Assembly (NCBI RefSeq): GCF_021462265.1
Contig: NZ_JAJONF010000031.1
Location: 49,455 to 113,454 of the forward strand
DNA length: 64,000 nt
DNA from: Streptomyces shenzhenensis
GTDB lineage: Bacteria; Actinomycetota; Actinomycetes; Streptomycetales; Streptomycetaceae
Reading direction: 5' to 3'
Numbering within the stretch: position 1 is the first letter of the stretch; each line of letters starts with the position of its first letter. A program made the translations under genes and the position numbers. The notes under the pieces are model-generated. The model saw nothing but the letters and a program-made list of their open reading frames with translations, ran no database searches and had not been told where the DNA came from. Positions 16,216 to 25,671 of the stretch are shown in pieces.

Positions 16216-19200
16216 GTGACAAGTGAGGCGGGAGTCGGCGGAAGCCGTTCCGCAGGTCCCGGCCCCCCATACGTTGACTCCGTGCGGACGCAGCGACAGG
16301 CAGGCGACAGCGGAAAAGACGCCTCTTCCGGGGTCTCGCGGGGACCGGCCACCGCGAGTCCGGCCGGCTCCTCGAAGCCCCTCGGGCCCCCGGAGCACGC
16401 GCTGCTCGCCCTCCAGGGGACCGCGGGGAACATGGCCGCCACGCGGGCGCTGCGGGACGCGAAGGGCAAGGGTGCCGTCCGGCCGCCGACGGTACGGAAC
16501 CGGCCCGTGGCGCCCGTGGCTCCCATCCCGGAGGAACGCACCGACCCCGGCCTCGTCCTGCCGCCCTACCTGATGGACTTCCAGGCCGCCGGGCTGTCCA
16601 CGGCGTACGGGCTGACCGGGCAGGAGTTCGTACGGAACGCGGTGGCCGCCGTCGTCGGGCACGGCGACGGCACGGTCGCCGACATCGGCGCCGAGCTCGC
16701 CGGCCGCCCCGAGTCGTTCTACGGGCAGGGCCGCGCCTTCGCGGTCCAGGGCAAGGGCGGCAAGGAGTGGTACGACGTCACCGTCACCGTCTCCCGCGCC
16801 GCCGACGACCGGCCGCCGGTCTTCCACCCCGGGGACCTGCTCGCGAACACCGTGCCCGACCCGGACGGGGCGCCGCTCGCCGCGGTGGACGAGGCGGAGG
16901 GCAAGGACACCAAGGTCGACGTCCAGCACAACACCGCCACCACCGTCGCGACCACCGCGAGCGGTGGATCCAGCAAGGGCTCCGGCGGTATGGCCTTCGG
17001 GCTCGCGCCCGTCGCGCCGGGGTTCTGGATGGGCGGTGCCGCACTGGCGAACGCCCAGCCCTGGCAGTCCTCGCGGGAGTCCCGCAGTCAGCGCAACGTG
17101 GCCGAGCCGCGGGTGCTGCGCAGCGACAAGGGCTCGGTCGAGGCGCCGCGCAAGGTGCGGTACGGCGTACGGATCAAGAAGCAGGGCGCGCCGACCGCGC
17201 AGACCTTCCACGGCTCGGGCACCCTCACCCAGCGCGTCCCCACCGAACACCTGGTCCCGGCCGGCACCGGGGCGCCCGCCGCCCCGCAGCCCGTCGGCGC
17301 GGACACCGCCCGGCACGTCTCGCTCGCCGACTCCCTCGCCCCGGTCGCCGTCAGCGACACCGCCGCCCCGCACCAGGGCGGCGGCGGGCTCTTCGACACG
17401 GTCGCGTCCGTCCTGCACCCCTCGCTCACCGCACCCGGGGCCCCCGGCCGCAGCCGCCTCTACGAGGCCACCTCCACGGCGACCGTCCTGGAGGACATGC
17501 CCCGGCTGCTGCGCGACGGCGTCACCGGCGAGGACCTCGCGGCCAAGGACGGCGGCACCGTGGGCAGCTACCGCATGCACGCCGAGATCACCGGCATGTC
17601 ACCGGCCTGGGGCACCGGTGGGACCCAGTTGCGCACCCATCAGCAGACCCAGCACACCGTCACCGAGAGCGCGGGCAAGGGCCGCGCCGTCACCGGCGGC
17701 CTGGGCCCGGCCATCGGCGTCGGGGCGGCCGGCAACGCGGCCGTCCTGCGGGGTACGGCGATGCCGGTCGCGGCGGCCCGCAAGGCACGGTTCACCGTGG
17801 CCGAGCAGACCGTGTCCAGCCGTCAGGGCGCCGAGGTGCGCGGCGACAAGGTGCTCTACCTCACGACGGTCCGGATCACGGCGGAGGGCACCGGACCGCG
17901 GTCGGCCGAGATGATCCTGCGCCCCGGAAGCCGGGTCGCCCGGCACTCGATGCGGGTGTGGATGAGCCTGCGCGCCGACGAGGCACAGTCCCTCGGGCTG
18001 CCGCTGCCGCCCGGCACCGAGGCCGGCGAGTTCATCGAGAAGCCGAAGCGGACCGACGAGAACGGCAACGAGGTCGACGTCGAACGGCACCTGCCCTTCG
18101 GCGCCATGGGCTCCAGCGTGACCCTCAGCCGGCTCGACACCGGGCCCATGGTGCGGGCCGTGCGGGAACTGTTCGCGACCGATCCCCGGCTGGCCGGCTA
18201 CCTGCCCCCCTTCGGTACGGACCCGGTGGCCTCGATCCCGAGCAAGGAGGAGGCCGCGCTCCAGCGGCGCAACCACCGCGAGCTGATGGCCGCCCTCTCG
18301 GAGACCAACCTGCGGGTCAACAAGGACCAGCTGACCTCGACCGGCATCCGGGTACGGCTGCGCCGCAAGACCACCCTGCACTCCCACGACGTGCAGATCC
18401 GCGTCCGCGGGCAGCTCCGCGAGACCGGCTACCTCGGCGACACCGACAACTGGCTGGTGCGCAGCCACTCCGGTGTCACCACCAACGCGCAGAGCGGACG
18501 CGGCAGTTCGCGCTCCATCGGCGGTCTGGTGCTCGGGCAGGCCAGGCTCGTCCCCGGCGTCCTGACCGGCTCGGCCCGCTACGAGAAGCACCGCTCGGGC
18601 ACCCGCCGCAACCAGGCCGGCCCCACCACGCGCACGGACATTCTCACCAACGGCTCCGAGAAGGCGAGCACCTTCGGGGCGGCCCTGCGCCTGGACGTCG
18701 ACGTCACCATGACCTCCCGGCAGCGCAAGCTGGGCCGCGCCCTCACCCCCGGCTCGCCGGGCCAGGACACGGCCGAGGCGAAGCAACTGGCGGGACTGCA
18801 CCTGGACGAGCAGGACGTCCGACTGGTCACGCCGACCGAGTTCACCCTCGACGACGAGGGCAGGCGGCGGCAGGACGCGGTCCGCGGCGGACGGCGGGCG
18901 CAGGCGCCGCGGCCGGAGTACGCCGTCACCGCCGAGGGCATCGGCGACCTGGCCGGCCTCGTGCCCCGGCCGTCGGTCGGGCAGCCGCTGCGCGACTGGC
19001 AGCTGGTGGAGACGGTCGGTGACGGCCAGGCCGTCCGGGACCTCGCCTTCCAGCTGCTGTCCAGGGCCGCCGCCCGCAACAAGGGCGTACGCGAGGATCC
19101 GGCGCTGCAGACGGAGGGGCTCGCGCCGCGGCTGGCGATCGAGGAGCGGTTCGGACCGCAGGCCATCACGGCCTCGCTGCGGCAGGCCGCGTCCTCCGGG

Positions 19201-21492
19201 TGGGTGGTGAAGAACCTGCGCTATCCGCGCCGGCTCGCCGCGCTGAACGGGGCCGTGGGCACCCGGCTCACCCTGACCAACCCGAAGTTCGTGCACCGGG
19301 GCGCCGGTCCCGGTACGGAGACCTTCGTGCTCGGCGGCCACCAGGCGGCCGGCCAGGAGGGTCGGGGCACCACCAGCACCTGGCAGTTCGGCGCGACCGG
19401 CTCGGAGAACGGCGCCGAGTGGCGCACCGGACAGGGCCTGTCCGGGAGCCACACCACGAGCGAGGGCGACGCCCGGGCGTCGGCCCTGTCCGGCACGGTC
19501 GAGCGCAACGCGCACACCCCGAAGAAGGCGCCGCTCTACCTGGTCCAGTGCGACCTGCTGGTCACCATGGTCGCCGAGGTCAAGGTCACCGGCGGCGGCC
19601 CCTACGTGGCGACGGCCGCCCGCACCCTGCCGGCCGAGGCGGCGGTCTGGCTGACGGAGGCGCAGCTTCCGGCGCCGATCCGCCGGCAGCTGAAGCTCGA
19701 CCCCGACCCGGAGCTGATGTCGCCGCCGTCCCGGACGGCCGCCGAGAGCTCCCGGGCGGGCGCCGAACGCGAGGCCCGGGAGGGGGCCCGGGGAAAGACC
19801 CACGCCACGGGCACGCCCACGAACACGGACACGGACACGGACACGGCGAGCAAGGCAGACAAGGCGGACAAGGCCGGGCCGTCCACGGCCGGGCCGCGGC
19901 GCACCGGCGGCCCGTCCTTCTCCCGCGCGCTGCCCCTCGGCTTCGGCATGGTCGAGAACCTGCCGAACTTCGTGCCGCTGCTGGCCCGGCTGCGTACCCG
20001 CCTCGCGGAGGGCGGGCAGCAGAGCCTCGCCGACGACCTGCTGCCCCGGCAGCAGCTCGCGGACCGCAACGACAACGTGCAACGGCTGCTGCGCGTCCTG
20101 GACCGCGACGGCAGCGCGGGACTGCTGTCCGGCGCGATGGACGGCGGGGTCACCGTCGAGCTGTTCGACGGCCGCAGGACCCCGTACTGGGCGGTGTTCA
20201 AGGTCAACCGGCTCGGCGACGGCACCCGCGAGGGTGCGGCGGACGACGGCCGGGACATGGAGTACATCACCGCGGCCGTCGCCCAGCAGGCCGCCTCCCA
20301 CGACGAGGGCGTGACGACCGGCGTGGAGGGGATCCTGGCCGGCTCCGGCAAACCGGACGGCGGTGCCGGGCAGCTGAAGAGCACGGGCGGTGCGGCGGGC
20401 CTGGGCGTCGGCTCGGGCGGCTCGCGGCGCTCCGGCACGGCGAGCCGCGGCCAGCTCGGCATGAAGACGGTCGCGGAGGCCAAGACCGCGAAGTCGTCGC
20501 GGATGCGGGTGCCGATCGAGGCGACCCTCGAACTGCACAAGGGCGGCCGCCGGATCGCGCTGGTCTCACTGGGCCGCCAGGCGCTGACCCACCGCGTCCT
20601 GGACAAGGACCTCGCCGCCCTCGCAGGGCTGACCGCGCCCCGCCACCAGCCGGCGGCGCCCGCTCCCGGCCCGGGGGACGACCGCCCGGCCGCGCTCGGC
20701 ACCTGGCGCTCCGCGGGTGTGCGGCTGCCGATGGAGGCGCAGGTGAACGGCTTCCAAGGGGCCCCGCAAGTACGGGAGCTGGTCGGCTCGGCGGTCCGGG
20801 AGGCCGGCGGCGGTGACCGCTTCCGGAGCACGGGCCAGGCCGCCGCCTACACCCTGCGGGAGGCCGTCTCCACCGAGTGGCTGATCGCGGCGCTGCCGCT
20901 GCTGACCTCGGCCGGGGCGGAGCTGCCGCCGGTGCACGCCACGGGGGTGGAGGGCCAGGACCTGCGGGCGTCCCTGCACGCGCGGCTGCGGGACGGGCGG
21001 GTGCTGGGCGTCGGCGACAAGATGACCTTCGAGACGGTGGGGCAGAGCCATCTGGACGCGCCCAGGCCCACCCAGACGGACGGCCTGAGCTCCGCCGACC
21101 AGGGCCGGTCGGCGCGCGGGCTGGCGGGCGCGGGGCTGCTCAACGCCGACGAGTTCCGCCTCAACCAGCTGATGGGCAACGCCGGTGGTGCGGGCGGCGC
21201 GGCCGACGCGGCGGTGAACGCGTCCGGTTCGATGCCGCTGCACAAGCCCAAGGCGGCGTCGGTCCTCGTGCAGTTCACGCTGGACGTGCGGGTGGTGGCG
21301 AGGGTGACCAACCGCGTGCGCTCGGGCCGCACCGGCACCGCCGTACGGGAGCTGACCCTCCCCCGGCCGGTGGTGGTCCGCATGCCGGAACCGGTGGTCC
21401 GCCGCATGCTGGCCGCCCAGCAGACCAGCCTTCAGGACCCGGACGACCACCTGGGCCTGCGGAAGAAGGCCGCGCCCCCGCCCCCGGCCTGA
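16216..21492 (+). CDS. Giant six-repeat protein with N-terminal LQxxAGN motif, function unknown
   Basis: A 1758-residue protein with no signal peptide, membrane segment or recognisable enzyme. Residues 1-60 are disordered. Residues 60-80 carry PEHALLALQGTAGNMAATRA, an LQxxAGN-type motif found near the N-termini of DUF4157 and polymorphic-toxin-like actinobacterial proteins. The rest is six diverged repeats of roughly 240 residues (about 114-355, 366-600, 620-870, 900-1160, 1237-1470, 1495-1758). Each has a helical/strand front half, a 60-90-residue Gly/Ser/Thr-rich stretch, then a strand-rich end such as FTLDVRVVARVTN or LYLVQCDLLVTMVAEVKVTG. A TD/KAD repeat linker (about 1202-1220) separates repeats 4 and 5. 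GTG at 16216 follows GAGGCGCGG. A large structural, adhesive or cargo protein is the most I can infer. Confidence 0.8.
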   Translation: MTSEAGVGGSRSAGPGPPYVDSVRTQRQAGDSGKDASSGVSRGPATASPAGSSKPLGPPEHALLALQGTAGNMAATRALRDAKGKGAVRPPTVRNRPVAPVAPIPEERTDPGLVLPPYLMDFQAAGLSTAYGLTGQEFVRNAVAAVVGHGDGTVADIGAELAGRPESFYGQGRAFAVQGKGGKEWYDVTVTVSRAADDRPPVFHPGDLLANTVPDPDGAPLAAVDEAEGKDTKVDVQHNTATTVATTASGGSSKGSGGMAFGLAPVAPGFWMGGAALANAQPWQSSRESRSQRNVAEPRVLRSDKGSVEAPRKVRYGVRIKKQGAPTAQTFHGSGTLTQRVPTEHLVPAGTGAPAAPQPVGADTARHVSLADSLAPVAVSDTAAPHQGGGGLFDTVASVLHPSLTAPGAPGRSRLYEATSTATVLEDMPRLLRDGVTGEDLAAKDGGTVGSYRMHAEITGMSPAWGTGGTQLRTHQQTQHTVTESAGKGRAVTGGLGPAIGVGAAGNAAVLRGTAMPVAAARKARFTVAEQTVSSRQGAEVRGDKVLYLTTVRITAEGTGPRSAEMILRPGSRVARHSMRVWMSLRADEAQSLGLPLPPGTEAGEFIEKPKRTDENGNEVDVERHLPFGAMGSSVTLSRLDTGPMVRAVRELFATDPRLAGYLPPFGTDPVASIPSKEEAALQRRNHRELMAALSETNLRVNKDQLTSTGIRVRLRRKTTLHSHDVQIRVRGQLRETGYLGDTDNWLVRSHSGVTTNAQSGRGSSRSIGGLVLGQARLVPGVLTGSARYEKHRSGTRRNQAGPTTRTDILTNGSEKASTFGAALRLDVDVTMTSRQRKLGRALTPGSPGQDTAEAKQLAGLHLDEQDVRLVTPTEFTLDDEGRRRQDAVRGGRRAQAPRPEYAVTAEGIGDLAGLVPRPSVGQPLRDWQLVETVGDGQAVRDLAFQLLSRAAARNKGVREDPALQTEGLAPRLAIEERFGPQAITASLRQAASSGWVVKNLRYPRRLAALNGAVGTRLTLTNPKFVHRGAGPGTETFVLGGHQAAGQEGRGTTSTWQFGATGSENGAEWRTGQGLSGSHTTSEGDARASALSGTVERNAHTPKKAPLYLVQCDLLVTMVAEVKVTGGGPYVATAARTLPAEAAVWLTEAQLPAPIRRQLKLDPDPELMSPPSRTAAESSRAGAEREAREGARGKTHATGTPTNTDTDTDTASKADKADKAGPSTAGPRRTGGPSFSRALPLGFGMVENLPNFVPLLARLRTRLAEGGQQSLADDLLPRQQLADRNDNVQRLLRVLDRDGSAGLLSGAMDGGVTVELFDGRRTPYWAVFKVNRLGDGTREGAADDGRDMEYITAAVAQQAASHDEGVTTGVEGILAGSGKPDGGAGQLKSTGGAAGLGVGSGGSRRSGTASRGQLGMKTVAEAKTAKSSRMRVPIEATLELHKGGRRIALVSLGRQALTHRVLDKDLAALAGLTAPRHQPAAPAPGPGDDRPAALGTWRSAGVRLPMEAQVNGFQGAPQVRELVGSAVREAGGGDRFRSTGQAAAYTLREAVSTEWLIAALPLLTSAGAELPPVHATGVEGQDLRASLHARLRDGRVLGVGDKMTFETVGQSHLDAPRPTQTDGLSSADQGRSARGLAGAGLLNADEFRLNQLMGNAGGAGGAADAAVNASGSMPLHKPKAASVLVQFTLDVRVVARVTNRVRSGRTGTAVRELTLPRPVVVRMPEPVVRRMLAAQQTSLQDPDDHLGLRKKAAPPPPA

Positions 21493-21666
21493 GCGAGCGC
21501 CCGCAGCCGGCGTGCCGACGACCGGCGTGACAGCAGCCTGCGTCACGACGCCCTCCGTGACGGCAGTCTGCTTGAGGGCGGCCGGAGCGCTCCGGTCTGA
21601 GCGCTCAGACCGGTCGCGGCTGCGGGGCGGCCGGGGGCGGGCCGGCGCGGGCTGGTCGCGCCCCTG

Positions 21667-21752
21667 CGGCGGCCCCGCCCCCACGGCGATCACGCCCCAC
21701 GGCGGCCCCGCCCCCACGGCGATCACGCCCCACGGCGGCCCCGCCCCCCGGC
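21667..21752 (+). repeat. 33-base tandem repeat, about 2.6 copies
   Basis: Two full 33-base units (21667-21699, 21700-21732) and a partial third, identical until the third unit diverges. Each contains CGGCGGCCCCGCCCCCACGG followed by CGATCACGCCCCA. It lies in the 317-base gap between the giant gene and the convergent pentapeptide gene, where no gene is seen. The 33-base period keeps a frame but the frame has no coding character. Confidence 0.8.
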
Positions 21753-21809
21753 GGTAGCCGCACGTCGGCACCGCCCCGTGCGCTCACGGGGTGCCGGCCC
21801 CGAGGCTGG

Positions 21810-22496
21810 TCATCCCTCCACCCGGATCCCCAGCTGTGCCGCCAGTACCGGTGCCAGGTCCAGCAGCTGGGACATGCTGATCACGGCCCCGGCCAGTCGC
21901 TCCACCCCGCTCGCGATCTCCAGCGAGGCGGCGCCCCGCAGATCGACGTCCTTCATCGTCACCCCCCTGAAGTCCGCCCCCTTCACCGTGCAGTCGGTGA
22001 ACTCCACCCGCTCCAGCACGGCGTCGCCGAAGTCCGGTTCCACCAGGACGCAGCTCTCGAAGACCACGTCTCTGATCTTCGCCGTACGCAGGTTGAGGTA
22101 GTCGATCTTGCCGCCGCGGATCACCACGCGCTCCAGGACGGCACCGTGCAACTGGGTACCGCCCAGCCGGGCGTCGACCAGTTCGACGTCGCGCAGGGTC
22201 GCGTCGGCCAGGTCGGTGCCGACGCCTCTCGCCCCGGTGAGGACGGAGTCCAGCACGCGCGCGTGCCGCAGCCGCGTCTCGTCGAAGGCACAGTCCGTCA
22301 GCGCGCAGTCCATGAAGCGGGCGCCCGCCGCGTCCTGACCGGCGAAGTCCGCCTCCCGGAACTCCTGCCCGTCGTAATCCCCGTCCGGCTCCAGCTCACC
22401 CCCGTCCCACGGCTCCAGCCCGGGCAGCCGCACCTCCGGCCGCCGTGCACCCCGCACCCCGCCGCCACCGGCCCCACCGGTCCCTGTCCTCGCCAT
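21810..22496 (-). CDS. Pentapeptide-repeat protein
   Basis: A 228-residue protein with A(D/N)LXX-type five-residue repeats from about 50 to 200 (for example GTDLADATLRDVELVDARLG and VEFTDCTVKGADFRGVTMKD), which fold as a right-handed quadrilateral beta-helix. Some family members mimic DNA and protect gyrase; most have no known role. The N-terminal 45 residues are Gly-rich. ATG 22496 or 22505 could start it; both follow G-rich tracts. It is convergent with the giant gene. Confidence 0.88.
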   Translation of the reverse strand: MARTGTGGAGGGGVRGARRPEVRLPGLEPWDGGELEPDGDYDGQEFREADFAGQDAAGARFMDCALTDCAFDETRLRHARVLDSVLTGARGVGTDLADATLRDVELVDARLGGTQLHGAVLERVVIRGGKIDYLNLRTAKIRDVVFESCVLVEPDFGDAVLERVEFTDCTVKGADFRGVTMKDVDLRGAASLEIASGVERLAGAVISMSQLLDLAPVLAAQLGIRVEG

Positions 22497-22571
22497 GCCC
22501 CCCATAGTGCAGGCCCCCACTGACAATCGCCGCGACCTGCGAAAACACCCCGTACGAGGTCGGTCAGCCGA

Positions 22572-23450
22572 TCAGCCGAGCAGTCGGCGGGCGATCTCCA
22601 GCTGTTCCTCGCCGGGCCGGCCGCCGCCCTCGATCCTCCAGACCGCGTTCTGCAGCACCCGGCCCAGCGTCCAGGCGCGGGCCCGCTCCCGGTCGAGGCC
22701 GAGGACGTCGGTCATGGCGTCGAAGCGCCACCGCACCTCCCCGGCGTCGAAGCGGTTCCACAGCGCCGGGAAGAGGTCGAAGCCGGGGTCGCCGGCGAGC
22801 GGCTTGGGGTCGATGGCGAGCCAGGGGGCGCGATCGGAGGCCAGCACGTTCTCGAAGTGCAGGTCCCAGTGGAGCAGCCGGTCGCCGGGTTCACCGGCGA
22901 CCTCCCCCAGCGCCGCCGCGCAGTCCCCGAGCAGACGCCGTTCGGCGGGCTCGGGGTACGCGGCCAGCGCCACCGCGGCCCGCTCCCGCAGCCGCACCGC
23001 GACGTCAGCGAGGCGGCGCAGGCCCTGGGGAGCCTCGGCGGCCGTCAGCCGGGCCAGCAGGCGGGCGACCACCAGGGTCGCCGCACGGGAGTCCGGCAGA
23101 TCCGCGAGCCGCCGTCCCGCGTCGAGCCGTTCGAGCAGCAGCGTGCCGGTCTCGGGGTCCGCGCGGAGCAGCCGGACCGCCCCCGCTCCGCCCCAGGCGC
23201 GCAGGGCGACCGGCTCCCCGGCCGTCTCGTCGTCGACGTCCTGGAGTTTCAGTACCGCCCGGACCCCGTCGTCGGCCCGCAGCACCGGCAGGACCAGCGC
23301 GCAGCGCCCGTACATGGACGGGCCGTCCGGCCGCAGCCCCCACCGGTCCAGGAACCGCTCGGCCCGGCCGGGCAGCGCGGCGACGAAGGCGCGGCCCGCC
23401 GCTCCGCTCCGCTCGTGCCAGTTGATCAGTTCGTCCGGAATGTCAATCAC
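22572..23450 (-). CDS. Aminoglycoside phosphotransferase family protein (APH(6)/streptomycin kinase type)
   Basis: A 292-residue kinase-like protein with GTG start at 23450. The catalytic loop LLHWDLHFENVLAS (catalytic Asp, HxDxxxxN) and the following AIDPKPLAGDPGFDLFPALW (metal-binding DPK segment) match the APH(6)/hydroxyurea phosphotransferase group. The N-terminal segment GPSMYGRCALVLPVLRADDG resembles that group's nucleotide-binding hairpin. Members phosphorylate streptomycin or hydroxyurea; chromosomal streptomycete copies are often of unknown substrate. It is divergent from the rhomboid-like gene, with 22 bases between starts. Confidence 0.87.
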   Translation of the reverse strand: MIDIPDELINWHERSGAAGRAFVAALPGRAERFLDRWGLRPDGPSMYGRCALVLPVLRADDGVRAVLKLQDVDDETAGEPVALRAWGGAGAVRLLRADPETGTLLLERLDAGRRLADLPDSRAATLVVARLLARLTAAEAPQGLRRLADVAVRLRERAAVALAAYPEPAERRLLGDCAAALGEVAGEPGDRLLHWDLHFENVLASDRAPWLAIDPKPLAGDPGFDLFPALWNRFDAGEVRWRFDAMTDVLGLDRERARAWTLGRVLQNAVWRIEGGGRPGEEQLEIARRLLG

Positions 23451-23472
23451 TCACCCGACGTTACGGTCGTGC

Positions 23473-24141
23473 ATGAATCGCCTCATGCGATTTTTCCGGG
23501 AACTCGGCGGCGCGGTGTGGGCGTACGTCCGCAGCGCCCCCGGTACGTACGCCTGGCTGGCGATTCTCTTCGTGACCACCGTCGCGCTGCACTACATGTC
23601 GCCGGAGTTCGAGCAGCAGTTCCTGCGGCAGCGGTCCACCAACATCCGCGAGCTGTCGGACAACCCGGTGCGGGCGCTGGTGGCCAGCGCGATGTGGATC
23701 GACGGCGGGCACTGGGTGCCGTACGCCTTCCTGTACACCGTCTTCCACGCGCCGGCGGAACGCTGGCTGGGTACGGCGCGCTGGCTGGCGGTGTGCGTGA
23801 CCGCGCACGTCCTGGCCACCCTGATCAGCGAGGGCGCGCTGCTGAAGGGGATCCACGACGGCATCGCCCCGCACTCCGCCGTCAACACCCTGGACATCGG
23901 GGTGAGTTACGCGCTGGCCGGGGTGATCGCGGTGCTCGCGTACCGGATCGAGACGCCCTGGCGGTATCCGTACCTGGCGGCCGTCCTGCTCGTCTACGGG
24001 CTGCCGCTGACCGAGTCGCCCACCTTCACCGACCTGGGACATTTCGTCGCCGCGCTGATCGGTCTCGGCTGCTATCCGCTGGTCAGGGGGCGCGGAAAAG
24101 CATGGAATCCGAAGGAGACACTGGCCGGTCTCAGGGGTTAG
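23473..24141 (+). CDS. Rhomboid-like multi-pass membrane protein
   Basis: A 222-residue protein with six likely membrane segments. DIGVSYALAGVIAVLAY resembles the rhomboid TM4 serine segment, but the catalytic GxSG is GVSY; a later DLGHFVAALIGLG carries a His at the place of the rhomboid TM6 His. A WxxxHxPAER-like loop (FHAPAERWLG) is typical of the actinobacterial rhomboid-like family. It is probably a rhomboid relative of uncertain protease activity. The stop lies ten bases before the oxidoreductase start, so the two are likely cotranscribed. Confidence 0.75.
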   Translation: MNRLMRFFRELGGAVWAYVRSAPGTYAWLAILFVTTVALHYMSPEFEQQFLRQRSTNIRELSDNPVRALVASAMWIDGGHWVPYAFLYTVFHAPAERWLGTARWLAVCVTAHVLATLISEGALLKGIHDGIAPHSAVNTLDIGVSYALAGVIAVLAYRIETPWRYPYLAAVLLVYGLPLTESPTFTDLGHFVAALIGLGCYPLVRGRGKAWNPKETLAGLRG

Positions 24142-24151
24142 CGTCCAGGTC

Positions 24152-25570
24152 ATGACCAGCTCGGCAAGCAGTTCGGCAAGCGGTGTCGTCAACGGCGGCA
24201 TCTCCTTCTGGTACGCGGACGACGGCCTCCCCGCGGTGCGCGAGCCGCTCGCCGGTGACGCGTCGGCGGACGTGGTGATCGTGGGCGGCGGATACACCGG
24301 CCTGTGGACGGCGTACTACCTGAAGAAGGCCGCTCCCTCCCTCCGGGTCACCGTCCTGGAGCAGAAGTTCTGCGGCTACGGCGCCTCCGGCCGCAACGGC
24401 GGCTGGCTCTACAACGGCATCGCCGGCCGCGACCGGTACGCCGCGCTGCACGGCCGCGAGGCCGCCGTACGCCTGCAGAAGGCGATGAACGACACCGTCG
24501 ACGAGGTCGTGGCGGTCGCCGCGGCCGAGGGCATCGACGCCGATCTGCACAAGGGCGGGGTGCTGGAGGTCGCCACCACCCCGGCCCAGCTGGCCCGCCT
24601 GAAGGCCTTCCACCGGCACGAGCTGTCGTACGGCGAGAAGGACCGCGAGCTGTACGGCGCCGGGGAGACCCGGGAGCGGATCCGGGTCGCCGACGCGGTG
24701 GGCGGCACCTGGACCCCGCACGGCGCCCGGCTGCACCCCGTGAAGCTGGTGAAGGGGCTGGTGGCGGCGGTGGAGGCACTGGGGGTGCGGATCCACGAGT
24801 CGACCCCGGTCACCGAGATCCGGCCGGGGCACGCCGTCACCCCCTACGGCACGGTCCGGGCCCCCTACGTCCTGCGCTGCACCGAGGGCTTCACCGCGAA
24901 CCTCAGGGGCCAGAAGCGGACCTGGCTGCCGATGAACTCCTCGATGATCGCCACCGAGCCGCTGACGGCGGAGCAGTGGGCGTCGGTGGGCTGGGAGGGC
25001 CGGGAGACCCTGGGCGACATGGCGCACGCGTACATGTACGCGCAGCGCACGGCCGACGGGCGGATCGCGCTCGGCGGGCGCGGCGTGCCGTACCGGTTCG
25101 GGTCGCGGACGGACAACGACGGCCGCACCCAGGAGGCGACGATCGAGGCGCTGCGGGAGATCCTCGTGCGGTTCTTCCCGTCGCTGGCCGGTGTCGCGGT
25201 CGAGCACGCCTGGTCCGGGGTGCTCGGAGTGCCGCGGGACTGGTGCGCGACCGTCACCCTGGACCGTGCGACGGGGCTCGGCTGGGCGGGCGGCTACGTC
25301 GGATCCGGGGTCGCCACCACCAACCTCGCGGCCCGGACCCTCCGGGACCTCGTGCAGCTCGACTCCGGGCAGGCCGGGCGCACCGACCTGACCCAACTCC
25401 CCTGGGTCGGGCACAAGGTCCGCAAGTGGGAGCCGGAGCCGCTGCGCTGGCTCGGCGTCCAGGGCATGTACGCCACCTACCGCGCCGCCGACCAGCGCGA
25501 GCGCCGCCACCCGAGCACCGCCTCCTCCCGGCTGGCCCAGGTCGCGGACCGGGTGGCCGGCCGGCACTGA
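24152..25570 (+). CDS. DAO-family FAD-dependent oxidoreductase
   Basis: A 472-residue FAD enzyme of the D-amino-acid-oxidase/glycine-oxidase fold. The Rossmann motif VVIVGGGYTGLWTAYYL (about 44-60) binds FAD, and GYGASGRNGGWLYNG (about 79-93) is the second FAD-contacting segment. The C-terminal AWSGVLGVPRDWCATV and GYVGSGVATTNLAARTL complete the fold. The PuuB-like group oxidises amines such as gamma-glutamylputrescine or amino acids, forming H2O2; the substrate here is not readable. No GlnA-type ligase or aldehyde dehydrogenase is adjacent. Confidence 0.88.
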   Translation: MTSSASSSASGVVNGGISFWYADDGLPAVREPLAGDASADVVIVGGGYTGLWTAYYLKKAAPSLRVTVLEQKFCGYGASGRNGGWLYNGIAGRDRYAALHGREAAVRLQKAMNDTVDEVVAVAAAEGIDADLHKGGVLEVATTPAQLARLKAFHRHELSYGEKDRELYGAGETRERIRVADAVGGTWTPHGARLHPVKLVKGLVAAVEALGVRIHESTPVTEIRPGHAVTPYGTVRAPYVLRCTEGFTANLRGQKRTWLPMNSSMIATEPLTAEQWASVGWEGRETLGDMAHAYMYAQRTADGRIALGGRGVPYRFGSRTDNDGRTQEATIEALREILVRFFPSLAGVAVEHAWSGVLGVPRDWCATVTLDRATGLGWAGGYVGSGVATTNLAARTLRDLVQLDSGQAGRTDLTQLPWVGHKVRKWEPEPLRWLGVQGMYATYRAADQRERRHPSTASSRLAQVADRVAGRH

Positions 25571-25671
25571 GGCCCCCCGGGCCGGGCGCCCCCGGAAACT
25601 CGCTGAGGCTGTGTCACACCTGTGTGCGACCATCACCATCGCCTCAACGTTCTTATTCCAGGGGGGAATTG

